Assembly: GCA_002104985.1 (NCBI GenBank) | Contig: MCGO01000066.1 | Span: 178,714 to 242,713, forward strand | Source of the DNA: Rhizoclosmatium globosum | Taxonomy: Eukaryota; Chytridiomycota; Chytridiomycetes; Chytridiales; Chytriomycetaceae | Direction: 5' to 3' | Length of the DNA: 64,000 nt | Part shown: positions 61,512-64,000 of the stretch, piece after piece | Layout: every line of letters starts with the position of its first letter | How positions within the stretch are numbered: the first letter of the stretch is position 1 | Translations under genes and position numbers: made by a program | Notes under the pieces: generated by a model | The model's database searches: none | Told to the model about the DNA's origin: nothing | The model's input: only the letters and a program-made list of their open reading frames with translations

Positions 61512-63213
61512 ATGCCAAAGGTAACGCGCCTTTCAAAGCTGGTTACCTCCAAGGCCAGTCACAAGAAAATGCAGAATATTGATGCCCAGGATTCTATCAA
61601 ATCTACACAGCTAGTATGGTTATCTCTTACTTGTCTTCTTGTCTCCTGTTCTGCATTTTGACCTATCTTTTCTTTTAAGACAAGCAATCTGTTTCAAGTT
61701 TATTCTCAAAGTGTGCCTTGTTCCTTGTCTGGCCCTTGTCCAACAACTCTAGGCAAATTTTCTGAAAATTTTGCCTCTGTTACAGATAAGGTATGAAAAG
61801 AACCCTAAAGTCTTGTTGTTGTTAAGGCAAATTATTACAGTGTGATTGCAGCAGTCCTTCCAAACAAGCACATACACCTGATTCAGACAGTGAGGAAGAA
61901 GAAGATTTTTCTGATGACACTTTAGAAGAAGAGGTGTCTCCTTTTGTTTGGTCTTATGATTGTAAGTTTTAAATTTTTGGGGTCCCTTGCTTTGATTAAT
62001 TTTTTTGGAAAAATGAGATATGATTCCTGTCTCTGAATGGACAGGTGCCCATCCTTTAAAGGATTGTAAAACACCAGAGTACCTTGAGAACAATGCTTCT
62101 TTTCCTCCTTCTCAAAAGCCTTGCCCAGAACGTAGGAAAACCCACAAAAACTTGGTCCAAACTATCGTAAAGTATAAGGTGTTTTCTTCAAACTGCACAC
62201 TTGCAGACATCAAAAGACGCAAGCTCCTCATTGGTCAGAAACCACCCCCTTTTGTGAATGACATTGCCAACTATATTGATCTGTCTGAAGGTGGAAATGT
62301 GTTCACCACAGATGGCCATTTACTTCTCTCTGTTATGCCATCTTTTCTGGACCATGTCTACTACACAAAAGATTCTGCCGCTCAAACCTATGGCAGAGGT
62401 TTTTTTCAGCTGGGGAATCAAGTATATCATGCTGAATCTGTGGCCCTTGGTGCTCTTATAGCATTAGCAGGATCGTTTAAGAAGCTCCCCCAGCCCAATG
62501 ACATTCGCCATGATGGATATGCCCGTTTTGGTGGAGTGCTTCATTTAGGCTTGCGCTTTCCTCGTGGCCACTATTTTGCAGAAAAATATGATGGTGGTAT
62601 TGTTCCTTCTGCCGATTGTTCAAGTTCTTATTCTAGAAAAGCATACAGTGCTTATCAAAGGAGTATGGCTCCCATTCAGCAAGCAATTGGTCTCTTATAC
62701 TCACTTCTGGCACCAAAGGCCTATGAACGGGACCAAAAAATTGTAAATTTTTACTCAAGAGCCACAGGCCTCATTGAAGCAATCTCATGCAGCCGCACAA
62801 CAAAACTCATGGTTGCCATTCCAATCTGTGACAATGTAACCGTTCATTTTGATGGAAAGGATGATGGGCATAATGATACGTTAGCCCCAATGACTGTATT
62901 TGGCTATTTTGAAGGGGGGTGGTTGGTCTTCCCTGGTCTAATGGTCAAGGTGAAATATGTTTCTGGGACATATGTGCTCACCAGACCTCACTTTTTGGAA
63001 CATTGTATCACAGAAATCACAGGTCCTAAAATGTTTGATGTAAATCATCCAATAGTCCAGCTATTTCACTCCCGTAATCAATCAAGAGACAAATGGATCA
63101 AAAATTACTGGACCATGACTGAAACAGAACTAAAAGAAAAAAGGTCTTCGGTTTGGCCTTGTTCACTACAACGAGAAGTTAGCAGCTACTCATGCAACCA
63201 AAAAATAAAATGA
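61512..63213 (+). CDS. 2-oxoglutarate/Fe(II) dioxygenase, TET/JBP-like
   Basis: Exons 61512-61613, 61680-61790, 61841-61961 and 62045-63213 give 500 residues. The N-terminus is basic (MPKVTRLSKLVTSKASHKK), then acidic (DSDSEEEEDFSDDTLEEE). The C-terminal domain has the double-stranded beta-helix pattern: H379-F-D381 in VHFDGKDDGHND, then VFGYFEGGWLVFPGL, and the distal His431 in RPHFLEHC about 50 residues on, with a Lys ten residues later as a 2-oxoglutarate ligand candidate. This order (HxD, G.FEGG..P.L, LEH) is that of the fungal 2OGFeDO group, which includes transposon-linked TET/JBP enzymes that oxidise methylated DNA bases. Substrate here is inferred. The first three exons are supported by splice signals and open frames only. 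Confidence 0.7.
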
Positions 63214-63280
63214 CTTTCTGAATATTATCATTTTATGCATTCATAATTGTGTTGTCTTTCAAGGGCAACGTATGTGAATT

Positions 63281-63661
63281 TCCTCCTATTTTACTGTCCT
63301 CCAACAATGTCCTCCAACAGCGTCCTCCAGGTTACCGTCCTCCAACAGCGTCCTCCTGTGTTACCGTCCTCCAACAGCGTCCTCCTGGGTTACCGTCCTC
63401 CAACAGCGTCCTGTGTTACCGTCCTCCTACAGCGTCCTGTGTTACCGTCCTCCAACAGCGTCCTGTGTTACCGTCCTCTAACAGCGTCCTGTGTTACCGT
63501 CCTCCAACAGCGTCCTCCAACAGCGTCCTGTGTTACCGTCCTCCAACAGCGTCCTCCAACAGCGTCCTCCAACAGCGTCCTGTGTTACCGTCCTCCAACA
63601 GCGTCTTGTGTTACCGTCCTCCAACAGCGTCCTCCAACAGCAACCGATGCTACTGTCCTTT
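63281..63661 (+). repeat. TCCT word array 3
   Basis: About 28 words in the same orientation as arrays 1 and 2, mixing TCCTCCAACAGCG, TCCTGTGTTACCG and rarer forms such as TCCTCCTGTGTTACCG and TCCTCCTGGGTTACCG. It ends about 110 bp upstream of the H3-like gene's ATG. Confidence 0.92.
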
Positions 63662-63771
63662 TGACTCTGCAACATTCCTCTCTCCTATTCTATTTTTAAT
63701 AACATGATTTGTTTTAAATCTACCGGCATTTATTTGTCCTGTTTAAATTCAAGAGTTGAACACCAAATCCA

Positions 63772-64000
63772 ATGGCAAGAACCGCACAGACTGCAAGACG
63801 GAGCACTGGAGGCAAAGCTCCAAGAAAGAGGATTGAAACAAAAGCAATCAAAACAGCAGCAAAGAAGCGTGGCCCAAGGAATCCTGGAGACTCTGCAGTC
63901 ACAGGACCTCGGGGAGATATCATATCTCAAATAGTGGGTATTGCAGGGTCTGACAGCCAAGGATCCAGCTCGGTTCATCAAGGATCTATTACAGTTGCTC
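63772..64000 (+). CDS. protein with histone H3-tail-like N-terminus, cut by window end
   Basis: The ATG at 63772 opens a frame of 76 codons that runs off the window. After Met the sequence reads ARTAQTARRSTGGKAPRK, then RIETKA. Aligned to canonical H3 residues 1-24 it is identical at 19 positions; K4 is Ala, K9 is Arg, and 19-21 are RIE in place of QLA. K14, K18, K23, S10 and T3 are kept. From residue 25 on the similarity fades: the next 50 residues (ending SVHQGSITVA) are G/S-rich and show nothing of the H3 histone fold. It sits after word array 3 inside the element, so it is probably element-encoded. A host H3 variant with an unusual intron is a less likely alternative. Confidence 0.75.
   Translation, partial: MARTAQTARRSTGGKAPRKRIETKAIKTAAKKRGPRNPGDSAVTGPRGDIISQIVGIAGSDSQGSSSVHQGSITVA

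Larger units (their letters stand above)
55231..64000. mobile_element. putative large mobile/selfish element, right end outside window
   Basis: The left limit is the point where the duplicated NLR promoter block stops matching its upstream copy (about 55230). From there on, sequence character changes: word arrays, a minisatellite, a SINE-like relic and five genes with no relation to the left part. Terminal repeats and target-site duplications cannot be checked because the right end is not in the window. No transposase or polymerase was recognised. Confidence 0.55.

Noticed and set aside
61749..62093. Minus-strand open frame of 114 codons
   Set aside because: It is antisense to exons 3-4 and introns of the dioxygenase gene and has no supporting features.
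55965..63661. CRISPR-like arrays
   Set aside because: Repeats are contiguous with no unique spacers, the unit is 13-15 bp and the genome is eukaryotic.
63704..63934. Open frame giving a Q/K-rich 76-residue protein
   Set aside because: It overlaps the H3-like frame, is out of phase with it and is only a shadow of that composition.

Overview
The window reads as nuclear DNA of a zoosporic (chytrid-like) fungus. Genes are split by short GT-AG introns of about 44-95 nt with CTAAC/TTAAC-type branch sites. There are fungal-type genes (a NACHT-WD40 NLR, a RasGEF, AhpD-like proteins), mitochondrial genes (an Icp55/XPNPEP3-type peptidase) and a gene with an apparent ciliary microtubule-inner-protein (LLC1/CIMIP1-like) domain, which only a flagellated fungus should keep. 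The lineage is an inference; no rRNA or tRNA gene was found to confirm it.

Region 1 (1-30 kb) is a birth-and-death cluster of seven-transmembrane receptor-like genes. Sixteen members of one family (12 apparently intact or edge-truncated, 3 clear pseudogenes, 1 with a frameshifted tail) lie in tandem and inverted runs. Three members of a second multi-pass family (2 intact, 1 internally deleted) follow. Between them sit ordinary genes: a small three-exon membrane protein, the CIMIP1-like gene, the Xaa-Pro aminopeptidase, a disordered repeat protein, a fused two-module enoyl-reductase-type MDR enzyme and a broken TMEM53-like gene.

Region 2 (29-48 kb) holds single genes: a full-length ABCB transporter, an F-box protein, a RasGEF with an MIT-like start, two paralogous AhpD-like proteins, an SCFD2-like Sec1-family protein and two copies of an unrecognised coiled-coil/repeat protein. 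Many of these read correctly only if one base is added at each of about 17 sites, often in short homopolymers. This looks more like assembly error or recent decay than real biology.

Region 3 (48.7-55.2 kb) is the remains of a tandem NLR locus. It has a WD40 remnant, a duplicated promoter block, a complete NACHT gene with 13 almost identical 42-residue WD40 repeats that vary at a few surface positions, and a second copy of the promoter block with no gene behind it.

Region 4 (about 55.23 kb to the window end) looks like one large mobile or selfish element that starts inside that second NLR promoter block. It carries a tRNA-derived SINE-like head, a coiled-coil ORF, a 978-residue orphan protein, a 141-bp coding minisatellite, a 2-oxoglutarate/Fe(II) dioxygenase of the kind linked to TET/JBP enzymes, and a gene (cut by the window edge) whose first 24 residues after Met match the histone H3 tail at 19 positions but lack K4 and K9. 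Three arrays of 13-15-bp words (TCCTCCAACAGCG, TCCTGTGTTACCG, TCCTCCAGGTTACCG) each sit just upstream of a start codon in this element. The chromatin-directed gene content and the shared upstream arrays make this the most likely undescribed system in the window.
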